From: Bradyrhizobium aeschynomenes
GTDB lineage: Bacteria > Pseudomonadota > Alphaproteobacteria > Rhizobiales > Xanthobacteraceae
Reading direction: 5' to 3'
Assembly: GCF_013178945.1 (NCBI RefSeq)
Contig: NZ_JABFDM010000001.1
Span: 124,001-188,000 of the forward strand
DNA: 64,000 nucleotides
In this document: positions 26,660 through 35,125 of the stretch, one piece after another
Layout of the letters: each line of letters starts with the position of its first letter
Position numbering within the stretch: the stretch's first letter is position 1
Position numbers and translations under genes: made by a program
Notes under the pieces: generated by a model
What the model saw: the letters and a program-made list of their open reading frames with translations, nothing else
What the model was told of the DNA's origin: nothing
The model's database searches: none

Positions 26660-27523
26660 TCACCACCGCGGCATCCGGAACGGCAGCATGGCCTGCACGA
26701 TCGGCATCTGGAAACGGTCGAGCGACAGGCTCTCGTGCATGACGGCGGCGTCCTCGCCACGGATGCGCGCGGCGAGGTGGCTGCGGGCATAGAAGGGAGC
26801 GTCCTCCAGTGTGCTCACGACGCGCACGGATGTATCAGCGTCGGCGCGGGCGCTGCGGTCGACGCGCCACAGCGTCTTGCGCAACGGTGATTCGAGGAGT
26901 GGCGCGATCCGCTCGAGCTTGGCGTCGGGATCGACATGCAAGGCGATCGTCTTGTCCACGCCCCCGCGCGCGACGGTGTCGTAGGAGACCACGGTGCCGG
27001 TGCGGGTCGCGGCACGCGACCATTGCCAGCTCGTGAAATCGCGCTCCAGCGGTGCATCGCCGTGGTTGATGTCGAAATAGCCGTCGCCGCGCCAGTGCAG
27101 GTCGGGATGGTCGAAATCGACCGAGACGCGGCAGCAGGGCGCGATCGGCTGCCAGCGATGGCGCCCCTCGGCATCGAGCGTGAAGGCGATCTCGTTCAGC
27201 GCGGTCGGGACCACGCGTACCTTGCCGCGCAACGGCAGCGGCCAGGGCACGGTGACCTCGTTGACCTCGATCATGAGCTCGCGGCCGTTCCACTCCAAGT
27301 GGCTCGGTCCGACGGCAAAGCGCTGGTTATCGCGCGCGATCGCACGGCTGCTGCGCTCGGTCATCGACCAGCGCCGCGCGCGTGCGCCATACAGCGCCAC
27401 GTTCAGTGCGCAGTGGTTCTCCGGATCGGCCGGGCCGCGCCGCCGCGCCCACGCATAGTACGGCGAGAACACGCTGCCGACGAAGGCGATGATGGTGAGG
27501 CCGAAGCGGCCGTCGTCGCTCAA
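26660..27523 (-). CDS. crtC: Carotenoid 1,2-hydratase CrtC (hydroxyneurosporene synthase), start uncertain
   Basis: From the TTG at 27523 the product has 287 residues and contains the CrtC blocks GLTIIAFVGSVFSPYYAWARRR, HCALNVALYG, WQPIAPCCRVSVDF and GDGYFDINHGDAPLERDFTSWQW. It hydrates the C1,2 double bond of acyclic carotenoids. TTG overlaps the crtD stop (TTGA), suggesting coupling. But text expected at the CrtC N-terminus (FDRAVPKDGYAWWYVDA) lies just upstream in the same frame, inside crtD. No ATG, GTG or TTG occurs in this frame between 27523 and an ATG at 27868. The true N-terminus may arise by a nonstandard start or a -1 frameshift from crtD. Confidence 0.88.
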   Translation of the reverse strand: MSDDGRFGLTIIAFVGSVFSPYYAWARRRGPADPENHCALNVALYGARARRWSMTERSSRAIARDNQRFAVGPSHLEWNGRELMIEVNEVTVPWPLPLRGKVRVVPTALNEIAFTLDAEGRHRWQPIAPCCRVSVDFDHPDLHWRGDGYFDINHGDAPLERDFTSWQWSRAATRTGTVVSYDTVARGGVDKTIALHVDPDAKLERIAPLLESPLRKTLWRVDRSARADADTSVRVVSTLEDAPFYARSHLAARIRGEDAAVMHESLSLDRFQMPIVQAMLPFRMPRW

Positions 27524-29049
27524 CGCGTCGACATACCACCACGCATAGCCGTCCTTCGGGACGGCGCGGTCGAAGCGAGGTCCAGAATCGCCCTGGCGGC
27601 TGCCATCCGTCCCGACAACGCCGCCATCGGCACGCCCGGTCCCGGATGCGCGCTGCCCCCCGCCACGTACAGGCCCGGCAGCTTCGTCTGCGCGCCCGGC
27701 CGCTGAAACGACGCCATCCAGCCGTGCGAGCTGCGGCCGTACAGCGCGCCCCCCGTGCCCGGAAACATCCGGTTGAAATCCGCCGGTGTCGTCACGCGCG
27801 TCAGTTCGGGCGTCGTCGCGACGCTGAGGCCGCAGCGCTGCAACAGGTCGAAGGTCTGGCGGGCACATTGGCTGATCTCCGAGGGCGGAAAGCGATGCTG
27901 GTCACCTGATGCGGGCGCGTTGATCAGCACGAACAGCGGCTCGTTGCCGCCGTTCTCGCGCGGCTGGTCGTCGCGGTCCTGCGCGCAGACATAGACTGTG
28001 GGCTCGGCCGGCATCGCGCGCCGCTCGATCAACTGATCGAACTCGGCACGGCTGTCGCGCGAGAAGAACACGTTGTGACGCAGCAGCGGAAAGCCGTCGG
28101 CGCGGGCCATGCAGCTCCAGGTCATCGCCGACAGCGAGCGAGCATTTTCCGGGGTGGCCGGCAGCGCGCGCGCGGCCTCCGCGCCGAACAACCCCTGCGC
28201 AAGCGCGGCGACATCGGCGGTCGCGATCACGGCGTCGGCGGCGATCTGCTCGCCATCGGCAAGGCGCACGCCCGCGGCGCGGCCGCTCGCCGTGACGATG
28301 CCGGCGACGTCGCTGTCGGTGCGGATGCTGACGCCGTGCCGCTGCGCCAGCGCCGCGAGACACGCCGCGAGCTCGTGCATGCCGCCGTCGATCGACCAGA
28401 CGCCGGCCTGCTCGACATGGGCCACCAGCATCAGCGTCGCCGGCGCGTGGAACGGCGACGAGCCGCAATAGGTCGCGTAGCGTCCGAACAGCTGCTGCAG
28501 CCTCGGATCACGGAAATAGCCGCCGAGCGCCTTCCACATGGTCTGGAACGGTCGGATCGCGGTGAGGTCGCGGAAGCCGGCATTGCGCAGGAGATGCGTC
28601 ATGCTCGGCGCCGGCGTCCGGATGAACGGATCCCTCAACGTCTCGAAGATGCGGCGCGCGTCGCGGCAGAAGGCGCGATAGCCCTCGGCCTCGCTGCGTC
28701 CGGCGAGCCGGCCGATCGCATCCGCCGATCTCTCTTCATCGGCAAACAGGTCGAGCGTGCGGCGATCGGTCCAGGCATGACGGGCGAGGATGTCGAGCGG
28801 CGTCAGGGTGAGATGATCGTCGAGCGAGCTGCCGATCGCGGCGAACAGCTCGTCGAACACCCAGCGCATGGTGAACACGGTCGGGCCCGAGTCGATGCGC
28901 GCAGTCCCGATCGCGATCTGGCGCATCTTGCCGCCCAGCGTGGGCGCGCGCTCCAGCACCGTCACCTCGGCTCCGCCGGCCGCAAGGGTGAGCGCGGCAC
29001 TGAGGCCGGCGATCCCGGCGCCAACCACGATCACGCGGTGATCGGCCAT
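27520..29049 (-). CDS. crtD: Methoxyneurosporene/hydroxyneurosporene dehydrogenase CrtD
   Basis: A 509-residue FAD desaturase of the CrtI family introducing the 3,4 double bond in the spirilloxanthin pathway. Seen: HRVIVVGAGIAGLSAALTLAAGG, LERAPTLGGKMRQIAIG, IDSGPTVFTMRWVFDELF, a characteristic SPFHAPATLMLVAHVEQ and C-terminal GLYVAGGSAHPGPGVPMAALSGRMAA. The ATG at 29049 has AGGAG about 9 bases ahead; a GTG at 29058 is also in frame. The 3-prime end overlaps crtC-coding text. It is divergent from crtE across two PpsR palindromes. Confidence 0.95.
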   Translation of the reverse strand: MADHRVIVVGAGIAGLSAALTLAAGGAEVTVLERAPTLGGKMRQIAIGTARIDSGPTVFTMRWVFDELFAAIGSSLDDHLTLTPLDILARHAWTDRRTLDLFADEERSADAIGRLAGRSEAEGYRAFCRDARRIFETLRDPFIRTPAPSMTHLLRNAGFRDLTAIRPFQTMWKALGGYFRDPRLQQLFGRYATYCGSSPFHAPATLMLVAHVEQAGVWSIDGGMHELAACLAALAQRHGVSIRTDSDVAGIVTASGRAAGVRLADGEQIAADAVIATADVAALAQGLFGAEAARALPATPENARSLSAMTWSCMARADGFPLLRHNVFFSRDSRAEFDQLIERRAMPAEPTVYVCAQDRDDQPRENGGNEPLFVLINAPASGDQHRFPPSEISQCARQTFDLLQRCGLSVATTPELTRVTTPADFNRMFPGTGGALYGRSSHGWMASFQRPGAQTKLPGLYVAGGSAHPGPGVPMAALSGRMAAARAILDLASTAPSRRTAMRGGMSTR

Positions 29050-29086
29050 CTCCCGCACTCCTGTCTGTCCGGTCTGACGTAGGAAA

Positions 29087-29104
29087 TGTCTAGCATGATT
29101 TACA
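29087..29104. promoter_or_regulatory. PpsR/CrtJ palindrome 1 in the crtD-crtE divergent region
   Basis: TGT (29087-29089), 12 bases, ACA (29102-29104). It is perfect, 38 bp from the crtD start, and first of a tandem pair. Confidence 0.9.
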
Positions 29105-29111
29105 CTATGGG

Positions 29112-29129
29112 TGTAAGTTGTAATTTACA
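29112..29129. promoter_or_regulatory. PpsR/CrtJ palindrome 2 in the crtD-crtE divergent region
   Basis: TGT (29112-29114), 12 bases, ACA (29127-29129). It starts exactly 25 bp after palindrome 1, so both lie on nearly the same helix face. It ends 41 bp before the crtE start. Tandem sites between crtE and crtD are established PpsR targets in photosynthetic Bradyrhizobium. Confidence 0.9.
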
Positions 29130-29170
29130 TAGGCGATGGCCCGTTGGCCGTCGCTGCAGGGGAGGCTGGC

Positions 29171-30040
29171 ATGGACGTGATGGCCCGGATTGAAAAATCC
29201 CTCGTCGCAGCGGTGGCATTGGCCGACCGGCCGGGATGTCCGCCCCGCCTCTCCGCCGCCATGCAGGCCGCCGTGTTCCCCAAGGGGGCCCGCGTGCGTC
29301 CCCGTCTCTGTCATGCGGTGGCCGCGGCGTGCGGCGACGACGAGCCGGCGGCGACAGATGCGGCGGGATCGGCGATCGAGCTGCTGCACTGCGCCTCGCT
29401 GGTGCATGACGATCTGCCGTGTTTCGACAATGCCAAGCTGCGGCGCGGCCGGCCGTCGGTGCATGCCGCGTTCGGCGAGCCGCTCGCGGTGCTCGCCGGC
29501 GATGCGCTGATCGTGCTCGCGTTCCAATCGCTCGCCAAGTCGCGCTGCTCGCCGGTGCGACTGGCGCGACTGATCGAGACCATCGGCGACGCCGTCGGCG
29601 TGCCGCATGGCATCGCCGCCGGCCAGGCCTGGGAATGCGAGCCGGAGATCGATCTCTCGCACTATCATCGCTCCAAGACCGGCGCGCTGTTCGCGGCCGC
29701 GACCGTGTCCGGCGCGGCGGCGGCGGGGCATCCCGATCCCGGAGCCTGGCGCAGCCTGGGCGAGAAGATAGGAGAGGCCTATCAGGTCGCCGATGATATC
29801 CGCGATGCGGCCAGCGATGAGGAAGAGGCGGGCAAGCCGGTCGGCCAGGATGCCAAGCTCGGGCGGCCCAACGCCGTGCTGATTTATGGTCTCACCGGTG
29901 CCGTCAGCTATCTGCACGATCTCGTGTCCGACGGCATCCGCACCATGCCGCCCTGCGCCCATGCCCACGAGCTGCGCGTGCTGATGGAGCAGGAAGCCAA
30001 GCGCCTGGTGCCGCGCCGTCTCGCCGCGTCGGCGGCGTGA
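29171..30040 (+). CDS. crtE: Geranylgeranyl diphosphate synthase CrtE
   Basis: A 289-residue polyprenyl synthase making the C20 diphosphate used for both carotenoids and the bacteriochlorophyll tail. The first aspartate-rich motif is HDDLPCFDNAKLRRG (80-86), the second YQVADDIRDAASDEEEAGKP. The ATG at 29171 follows AGGGGAGGCTGGC, preferred over an in-frame start at 29144. The promoter region carries two PpsR sites shared with crtD. Confidence 0.95.
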   Translation: MDVMARIEKSLVAAVALADRPGCPPRLSAAMQAAVFPKGARVRPRLCHAVAAACGDDEPAATDAAGSAIELLHCASLVHDDLPCFDNAKLRRGRPSVHAAFGEPLAVLAGDALIVLAFQSLAKSRCSPVRLARLIETIGDAVGVPHGIAAGQAWECEPEIDLSHYHRSKTGALFAAATVSGAAAAGHPDPGAWRSLGEKIGEAYQVADDIRDAASDEEEAGKPVGQDAKLGRPNAVLIYGLTGAVSYLHDLVSDGIRTMPPCAHAHELRVLMEQEAKRLVPRRLAASAA

Positions 30041-30085
30041 TGGTTCGGCCGCGTTGAATGGCATCGCTCGCGCCGCGCGCACAGT

Positions 30086-30309
30086 GCCCACCCTCCCCTG
30101 GAGGGGGAGGGTGGCCGCGCCTGCGCGCAGCGGCAGGCGCGGCGGTGTGGGGTGACAGACTTTCCGCGGGTGCGGTGCTGATAGCACTGCAGGTGCCGAT
30201 GCAGGCAATCCTGAGAGCAGCTAGACCCATCCGCACCTGTTTCCGGGCTCACCCCACCCCACCGCGCGCCTTGCGCGCGGTGACCCTCCCCCTCCAGGGG
30301 AGGGTGGGC
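30086..30309. repeat. Intergenic inverted repeat between crtE and crtF
   Basis: This fills most of the 319 bp between crtE and crtF, where no gene is seen. Arms 30086-30112 and 30283-30309 are perfect inverted complements over 27 bases (GCCCACCCTCCCCTGGAGGG...). Inside them a second pair (GGCGGTGTGGGGTGA and TCACCCCACCCCACC types) gives a nested foldback. It separates two genes of the same strand, so it may act as an mRNA processing or stability element. Confidence 0.85.
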
Positions 30310-30359
30310 AGCGCGGCGTGTCGATGCGCTTTTGCTCGGCCATTGGAGCGCTGACGGCG

Positions 30360-31505
30360 ATGCCCGCCGCCATTCGCCGCGACGCGCCGCCCCCGATCAG
30401 CCTCAGCGATCGCTGGCGCGGCTGGCGCGACGCGTTGCTGGCGAGTGCTTCATTTCAGCGCTGGGCGGCGGCGTTTCCGTTAACGCGGCCGATCGCACGC
30501 AGGCGGGCGGCGGAGCTGTTCGATCTGTGCGCCGGCTTCGTCTACTCGCAGACCCTTGCGGCCTGTGTGCAGCTCGATTTGTTCGAGACCCTGCGCGCCG
30601 GGCCCTGCGAGGTAGCGGCGCTGGCATCGCATGCGGCGATGTCGCCTGACGCGATGCTCAGCCTGTGCGAAGCGGCGTCCGCCCTGCAACTGCTCGAGCA
30701 CCGCGGCATGGCGCGCTTTGGGCTGGGGCCGCTCGGCGCGGCACTGCTCGGCAATCCCGGCATCGCTGCGATGGTCCGGCATCACGCCGCGCTTTATGCC
30801 GATCTCGGCGATCCCGTGGCGCTGCTGCGCGGCCAGGGCCGTGAGCGCCGCCTTGCACATTACTGGCCCTATGCGCTCGACCAGAGCGGCGCCACGCTGA
30901 CGCGCGACAGCGTCGCGTCCTACACGGCGTTGATGGCGGCGTCGCAGCCGATGATCGCCGATATCGTGCTTGCGGCCTATCCGTTGAGCGGCCATCGCTG
31001 CCTCCTCGATGTCGGCGGCGGCGATGGCAGCTTCCTCGCGGCCGCCGCGCGGCAGGCGCCGCAGCTTGCGCTCGGGCTGTTCGATCTGCCCGAGGTCGCC
31101 GCGATTGCGCGAGAGCGACTCGCCACGGCCGGGCTCGCTGATCGCGTCACGATTGCCCCCGGAAGTTTCTACACCGATCCGCTGCCGACCGGGGCTGACG
31201 TGATCTCGCTGATTCGAGTCGTGCACGATCACGACGACGACGCGGTGACGCAACTGCTGACAAAGGTGCGCACGGTGCTGCCCGAGAACGGTGTGTTGTT
31301 GCTCGGCGAGCCGATGCGCGACACGGCCAAAGGCGCCGACGGGGTCAGCGCCTATTTCGAGATCTATTTGCGCGCAATGGGGCAGGGCCGGCCGCGCAGC
31401 GCGCAACGGCTGCGCGAGCTGCTCAATCTGGCAGGCTTTTCGCAAGTGCGAGTGCTTCGCACACGCATCCCGTTGATTGCGGGCGTGATTGTCGCGAAAA
31501 GCTGA
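30360..31505 (+). CDS. crtF: Hydroxyneurosporene O-methyltransferase CrtF
   Basis: A 381-residue SAM-dependent O-methyltransferase that methylates the 1-hydroxyl of acyclic carotenoids. The N-terminal half is a helical dimerisation domain (LFDLCAGFVYSQTLAACVQLDLFE). The C-terminal half has SAM motifs CLLDVGGGDGSFLAAAA, GLFDLPEVA, APGSFYTDPLP, ADVISLIRVVHDHDDD and the LLGEPMRD strand. The ATG at 30360 has GGAGCG ahead; in-frame GTG 30318 and ATG 30324 are alternatives close to the repeat. The 3-prime end overlaps a PpsR site for bchC. Confidence 0.93.
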   Translation: MPAAIRRDAPPPISLSDRWRGWRDALLASASFQRWAAAFPLTRPIARRRAAELFDLCAGFVYSQTLAACVQLDLFETLRAGPCEVAALASHAAMSPDAMLSLCEAASALQLLEHRGMARFGLGPLGAALLGNPGIAAMVRHHAALYADLGDPVALLRGQGRERRLAHYWPYALDQSGATLTRDSVASYTALMAASQPMIADIVLAAYPLSGHRCLLDVGGGDGSFLAAAARQAPQLALGLFDLPEVAAIARERLATAGLADRVTIAPGSFYTDPLPTGADVISLIRVVHDHDDDAVTQLLTKVRTVLPENGVLLLGEPMRDTAKGADGVSAYFEIYLRAMGQGRPRSAQRLRELLNLAGFSQVRVLRTRIPLIAGVIVAKS

Positions 31506-31507
31506 CA
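31490..31507. promoter_or_regulatory. PpsR/CrtJ palindrome 1 upstream of bchC
   Basis: TGT (31490-31492), 12 bases, ACA (31505-31507). It is perfect and lies across the crtF stop codon. The next palindrome starts 25 bp downstream, the same spacing as in the crtD-crtE region. Confidence 0.85.
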
Positions 31508-31514
31508 CTCAGAC

Positions 31515-31532
31515 TGTAAATAAATATTGACA
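31515..31532. promoter_or_regulatory. PpsR/CrtJ palindrome 2 upstream of bchC
   Basis: TGT (31515-31517), 12 AT-rich bases, ACA (31530-31532). Its right half forms part of the TTGACA -35 element at 31527. An imperfect third copy (AGT-N12-ACA) is at 31541-31558. Tandem PpsR sites in the bchC promoter are established for photosynthetic Bradyrhizobium. Confidence 0.9.
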
Positions 31533-31554
31533 CTCTCCGCAGTCGGACTAACCT
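31527..31554 (+). promoter_or_regulatory. Probable sigma70-type promoter of the bchCXYZ-puf superoperon
   Basis: TTGACA (31527-31532), 16-bp spacer, TAACCT (31549-31554). The -35 box overlaps the PpsR palindrome, which fits repression by competition with RNA polymerase. The bchC ATG is 41 bp downstream of the -10. Confidence 0.6.
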
Positions 31555-31595
31555 GACACCCGTAACTAAGCGGGCGTCGCCGGGGAGTTTGGGCT

Positions 31596-32537
31596 ATGGA
31601 CGCGATCGCCGTGGTGCTGGGGAGGCCGAGGGAGTTGTCGCTGCAGCACCTGCTGCTGGCGGATGCCCCGGACTGCCTGACCGTCGACATCGAATGGAGC
31701 GCGATCAGCACCGGCACCGAGCGGCTGCTGTACGAAGGCCGCATGCCGCAGTTTCCGGGCATGGGCTATCCGCTCGTGCCCGGCTACGAGGCCGTGGGCC
31801 GCGTGGCACAGGCCGCGCCGCATTCTGGTTTTCGGAAGGGCGAGCGCGTGTTCGTGCCGGGCGCGGCGCGCTGCTTCGGCGAGGTGAAGAGCCTGTTTGG
31901 GGCCGCGGCCTCGCGGCTCAGCGTTCCTCCGCAGCGTGTCGTGGCGATCGACGAAGTGACCGGCGAGCGCGGCGTGCTGCTGGCGCTGGCGGCGACCGCC
32001 TATCATGCGCTGTCGATCGGCGGCGACGGAAGGGCCGAATGCGTCGTCGGCCATGGCGTGCTCGGGCGCCTGCTGGCGCGGCTGATCATCGCGATGGGCG
32101 GCGATCCACCCGTCGTGTGGGAGAGCAATCCCGAGCGTGCCGATGGCGCGATCGGCTATCGCGTCATCGATCCCACTCAGGACGACAAGCGCGAATATCG
32201 CCTGATCTTCGATGCCAGCGGCGATGCCGGGCTACTCGACAGTTTGATCGCGCGCCTGGCGCCGCGCGGCGAAATCATCCTCGCCGGCTTCTACAGCGCG
32301 CCGCTGACCTTCTCCTATCCGCCGGCCTTCATGCGCGAGGCGGCGATCCGCGTCGCCGCCGAATGGAAGCACGAGGATCTGATCGCGGTGCGTAACCTGA
32401 TCGATACCGGCCGGCTGTCGCTGGACGGGCTGATCACGCATCACGCCGACGCAACATCGGCAGAGAGCGCCTACCGGACCGCGTTCGACGATCCGTCATG
32501 TCTCAAGATGGTCCTGGACTGGAGAGCTGCACGATGA
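31596..32537 (+). CDS. bchC: 3-hydroxyethyl bacteriochlorophyllide a dehydrogenase BchC
   Basis: A 313-residue medium-chain dehydrogenase-like protein that oxidises the 3-hydroxyethyl group to 3-acetyl late in bacteriochlorophyllide a synthesis. Blocks: IEWSAISTGTERLLYEGRMP, PLVPGYEAVGRV, ALAATAYHAL, VVGHGVLGRLLARL (nucleotide-binding glycines) and GEIILAGFYSAPLTFSYPPAF. GGGGAG precedes the start. It is the first gene of a long superoperon and overlaps bchX by 4 bp. Confidence 0.95.
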   Translation: MDAIAVVLGRPRELSLQHLLLADAPDCLTVDIEWSAISTGTERLLYEGRMPQFPGMGYPLVPGYEAVGRVAQAAPHSGFRKGERVFVPGAARCFGEVKSLFGAAASRLSVPPQRVVAIDEVTGERGVLLALAATAYHALSIGGDGRAECVVGHGVLGRLLARLIIAMGGDPPVVWESNPERADGAIGYRVIDPTQDDKREYRLIFDASGDAGLLDSLIARLAPRGEIILAGFYSAPLTFSYPPAFMREAAIRVAAEWKHEDLIAVRNLIDTGRLSLDGLITHHADATSAESAYRTAFDDPSCLKMVLDWRAAR

Positions 32538-33532
32538 ATGCCCCGACCAAGATCAGTGCGATGACGGATGCCCTGCGTGCCGAGGCCGCGATCGAGCCGG
32601 ACGCCCCGGTGACGGCTGCGCCGAAGAAGACCACGCAGATCATCGCAATCTACGGCAAGGGCGGCATCGGCAAGAGCTTCACGCTCGCCAACCTGTCCTA
32701 CATGATGGCGCAGCAGGGCAAGAAGGTGCTCTTGATCGGCTGCGATCCGAAGAGCGACACCACCTCGCTCTTGTTCGGCGGCCGTGCCTGCCCGACCATC
32801 CTCGAGACATCGTCGAAGAAGAAGCTCGCCGGCGAAGAGGTCAAGATCGGCGACGTCTGCTTCAAGCGCGACGGCGTGTTCGCGATGGAGCTTGGCGGTC
32901 CCGAAGTCGGCCGCGGCTGCGGCGGACGCGGCATCATCCACGGCTTCGAGCTGATCGAGAAGCTCGGCTTCCACGATTGGGGCTTCGACTACGTGCTGCT
33001 CGACTTCCTCGGCGACGTCGTCTGCGGCGGCTTCGGCCTGCCGATCGCGCGCGACATGTGCCAGAAGGTGATCATCGTCGGCTCAAACGACCTGCAGTCG
33101 CTCTACGTTGCCAACAATGTCTGCTCGGCGGTGGAGTATTTCCGCAAGCTCGGCGGCAATGTCGGCGTCGCCGGCATCGTGATCAACAAGGACGACGGGA
33201 CCGGCGAGGCGCAGGCCTTTGCGGATGCGGTCGGCATCCCTGTGCTGGCCTCGATCCCGGCGGACGACGACATTCGGCGGAAGAGCGCGAGCTATCAGAT
33301 CATCGGCAGGCCCGGAACGCCGTGGGCGCCGCTGTTCGAGCTGCTCGCCACCAATGTCGCCGAGGCGCCGCCGCAGCATCCGCATCCCCTGACCCAGGAT
33401 GGCCTGCTCGGCCTGTTCAAGGCCTCGGAGGTCGGCCGCGACGTGGTGCTGGAGCAGGCGACGCTCGAGGACATGTGCGGCAGCACGGCGGTGAGCAAGC
33501 CGTCGCTCGAAGTGATCTACGACCATGTGTGA
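32534..33532 (+). CDS. bchX: Chlorophyllide a reductase iron protein subunit BchX
   Basis: A 332-residue NifH-like ATPase that donates electrons to BchY-BchZ for reduction of the chlorophyllide B ring. The P-loop [11 protein letters not shown] is at about 40-50, the DPK switch LLIGCDPKSDTTS follows, and the [4Fe-4S] cysteines lie in GRGCGGRGII and [12 protein letters not shown]. The ATG at 32534 overlaps the bchC stop (ATGA); an in-frame start at 32498 lies within bchC. Compare BchL, which reduces the D ring. Confidence 0.97.
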   Translation: MNAPTKISAMTDALRAEAAIEPDAPVTAAPKKTTQIIAIYGKGGIGKSFTLANLSYMMAQQGKKVLLIGCDPKSDTTSLLFGGRACPTILETSSKKKLAGEEVKIGDVCFKRDGVFAMELGGPEVGRGCGGRGIIHGFELIEKLGFHDWGFDYVLLDFLGDVVCGGFGLPIARDMCQKVIIVGSNDLQSLYVANNVCSAVEYFRKLGGNVGVAGIVINKDDGTGEAQAFADAVGIPVLASIPADDDIRRKSASYQIIGRPGTPWAPLFELLATNVAEAPPQHPHPLTQDGLLGLFKASEVGRDVVLEQATLEDMCGSTAVSKPSLEVIYDHV

Positions 33533-33577
33533 TCGGCGCGTGCTGAGCAGCGGAATTGAGTCACGGAATCTCGTGCA

Positions 33578-35125
33578 ATGAGCGATGCAGTGGTCCATCA
33601 GACGGTGAGCGCGCAAGGCGATGCGGTGGCAGGCATGCCGGCGCAGCCGGAGGCGCTGGGCTGTCATGCCGGCAAGGCCGAGCTCAGGAAGGCGGCCGAT
33701 GCCGCAGGCAAGAGCGAGGTTCTGGCGCGCTACGCGGCCGACTATCCGGCCGGGCCGCATGACCAGCCGCAGAGCATGTGCCCGGCGTTCGGCTCGCTGC
33801 GCGTGGGCCTGCGCATGCGGCGCACCGCGACGGTGCTGTCCGGCTCGGCGTGCTGCGTCTATGGCCTGACTTTCACCTCGCACTTCTACGGCGCGCGGCG
33901 CAGTGTCGGCTATGTCCCGTTCAACTCGGAGACGCTGGTCACCGGAAAGCTGTTCGAGGACATCCGCGAGGCCGTGTTCAAGCTCGCGGACCCCGCGAAC
34001 TACGACTGCGTCGTCATCATCAATCTCTGCGTTCCCACCGCCTCGGGCGTGCCGCTGCAGATTCTCCCGAAGGAGATCAACGGCGTCCGCATCATCGGCA
34101 TCGACGTGCCCGGCTTCGGCGTGCCCACCCATGCCGAGGCCAAGGACGTGCTTGCCGGCGCGATGCTGAACTATGCGCGGCGCGAGGCGGAGCAGGGTCC
34201 GGTGCAGGCGCCCCGCGCGCCGCGCGGCGACAGGCCGACGATCACCTTGCTCGGCGAAATGTTCCCGGCCGATCCAGTCGGGATCGGCATGCTGTTGGCA
34301 CCGCTCGGATTGGCGGCAGGACCCACCGTGCCGACGCGCGAATGGCGCGAGCTGTATGGCGCCCTCGACTGCGCGGCGGTCGCGGCGATCCATCCGTTCT
34401 ATACGGCCTCGATCCGCGAGTTCGAGGCGGCAGGCCGGCCGATCATCGGCTCGGCGCCGGTCGGCTGCGACGGCACGGCCGATTGGCTCGAGGCCGTCGG
34501 CACGACCTGCGGCGTCGGCCGCGCGCAGATCGATGCGGCGAAGAATGCCGTGCTGCCGGCGATCCGCGGCGCGCTTGCGGCGGCGCCGATCCGCGGCCGC
34601 ATCACGCTGTCGGGCTATGAAGGCTCGGAGCTGTTAGTTGGGCGTCTCCTGGTCGAGAGCGGCGCGGATCTGCGCTATGTCGGCACCGCGTGCCCGCGCA
34701 CGCGCTGGTCGGAGGCCGATTGCGCCTGGCTGGAGAGCCGCGGCGTGCGCGTACAGTACCGCGCCTCGCTGGAGCATGATCTCGCGGCCGTCGATGAGTT
34801 TGCGCCCGATCTCGCCATCGGTACCACGCCGGTGGTCCAGAAGGCCAAGGCGCGCGCGATCCCGTCTTTGTACTTCACCAATCTCATTTCGGCGCGGCCG
34901 CTGTTCGGCGTCTCCGGTGCCGGCTCGCTGGCGCAGGTCGTCAACGCGGCTATCGGTGGCAAGGCCCGCTTCGACGAGATGCGCGACTTCTTCGAAGGTG
35001 TCGGTGAGGGCGACACCGCGGGCGTGTGGCAGGGCACCCCTGTCGCGCGTCCCGACTTCCGCGACAAGTACCGCAAGGCGGTCGCGGCACAGGCCAAGAA
35101 GCGCAAGTCCGAGGAGATGGTGTGA
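33578..35125 (+). CDS. bchY: Chlorophyllide a reductase subunit BchY
   Basis: A 515-residue NifD/BchN-like subunit. Cysteines likely to ligate the bridging Fe-S cluster are in [21 protein letters not shown] and [10 protein letters not shown]. Other family text is [17 protein letters not shown] and [18 protein letters not shown] near the C-terminus. It forms the catalytic heterotetramer with BchZ. Its TGA overlaps the first base of the bchZ ATG. Confidence 0.96.
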   Translation: MSDAVVHQTVSAQGDAVAGMPAQPEALGCHAGKAELRKAADAAGKSEVLARYAADYPAGPHDQPQSMCPAFGSLRVGLRMRRTATVLSGSACCVYGLTFTSHFYGARRSVGYVPFNSETLVTGKLFEDIREAVFKLADPANYDCVVIINLCVPTASGVPLQILPKEINGVRIIGIDVPGFGVPTHAEAKDVLAGAMLNYARREAEQGPVQAPRAPRGDRPTITLLGEMFPADPVGIGMLLAPLGLAAGPTVPTREWRELYGALDCAAVAAIHPFYTASIREFEAAGRPIIGSAPVGCDGTADWLEAVGTTCGVGRAQIDAAKNAVLPAIRGALAAAPIRGRITLSGYEGSELLVGRLLVESGADLRYVGTACPRTRWSEADCAWLESRGVRVQYRASLEHDLAAVDEFAPDLAIGTTPVVQKAKARAIPSLYFTNLISARPLFGVSGAGSLAQVVNAAIGGKARFDEMRDFFEGVGEGDTAGVWQGTPVARPDFRDKYRKAVAAQAKKRKSEEMV

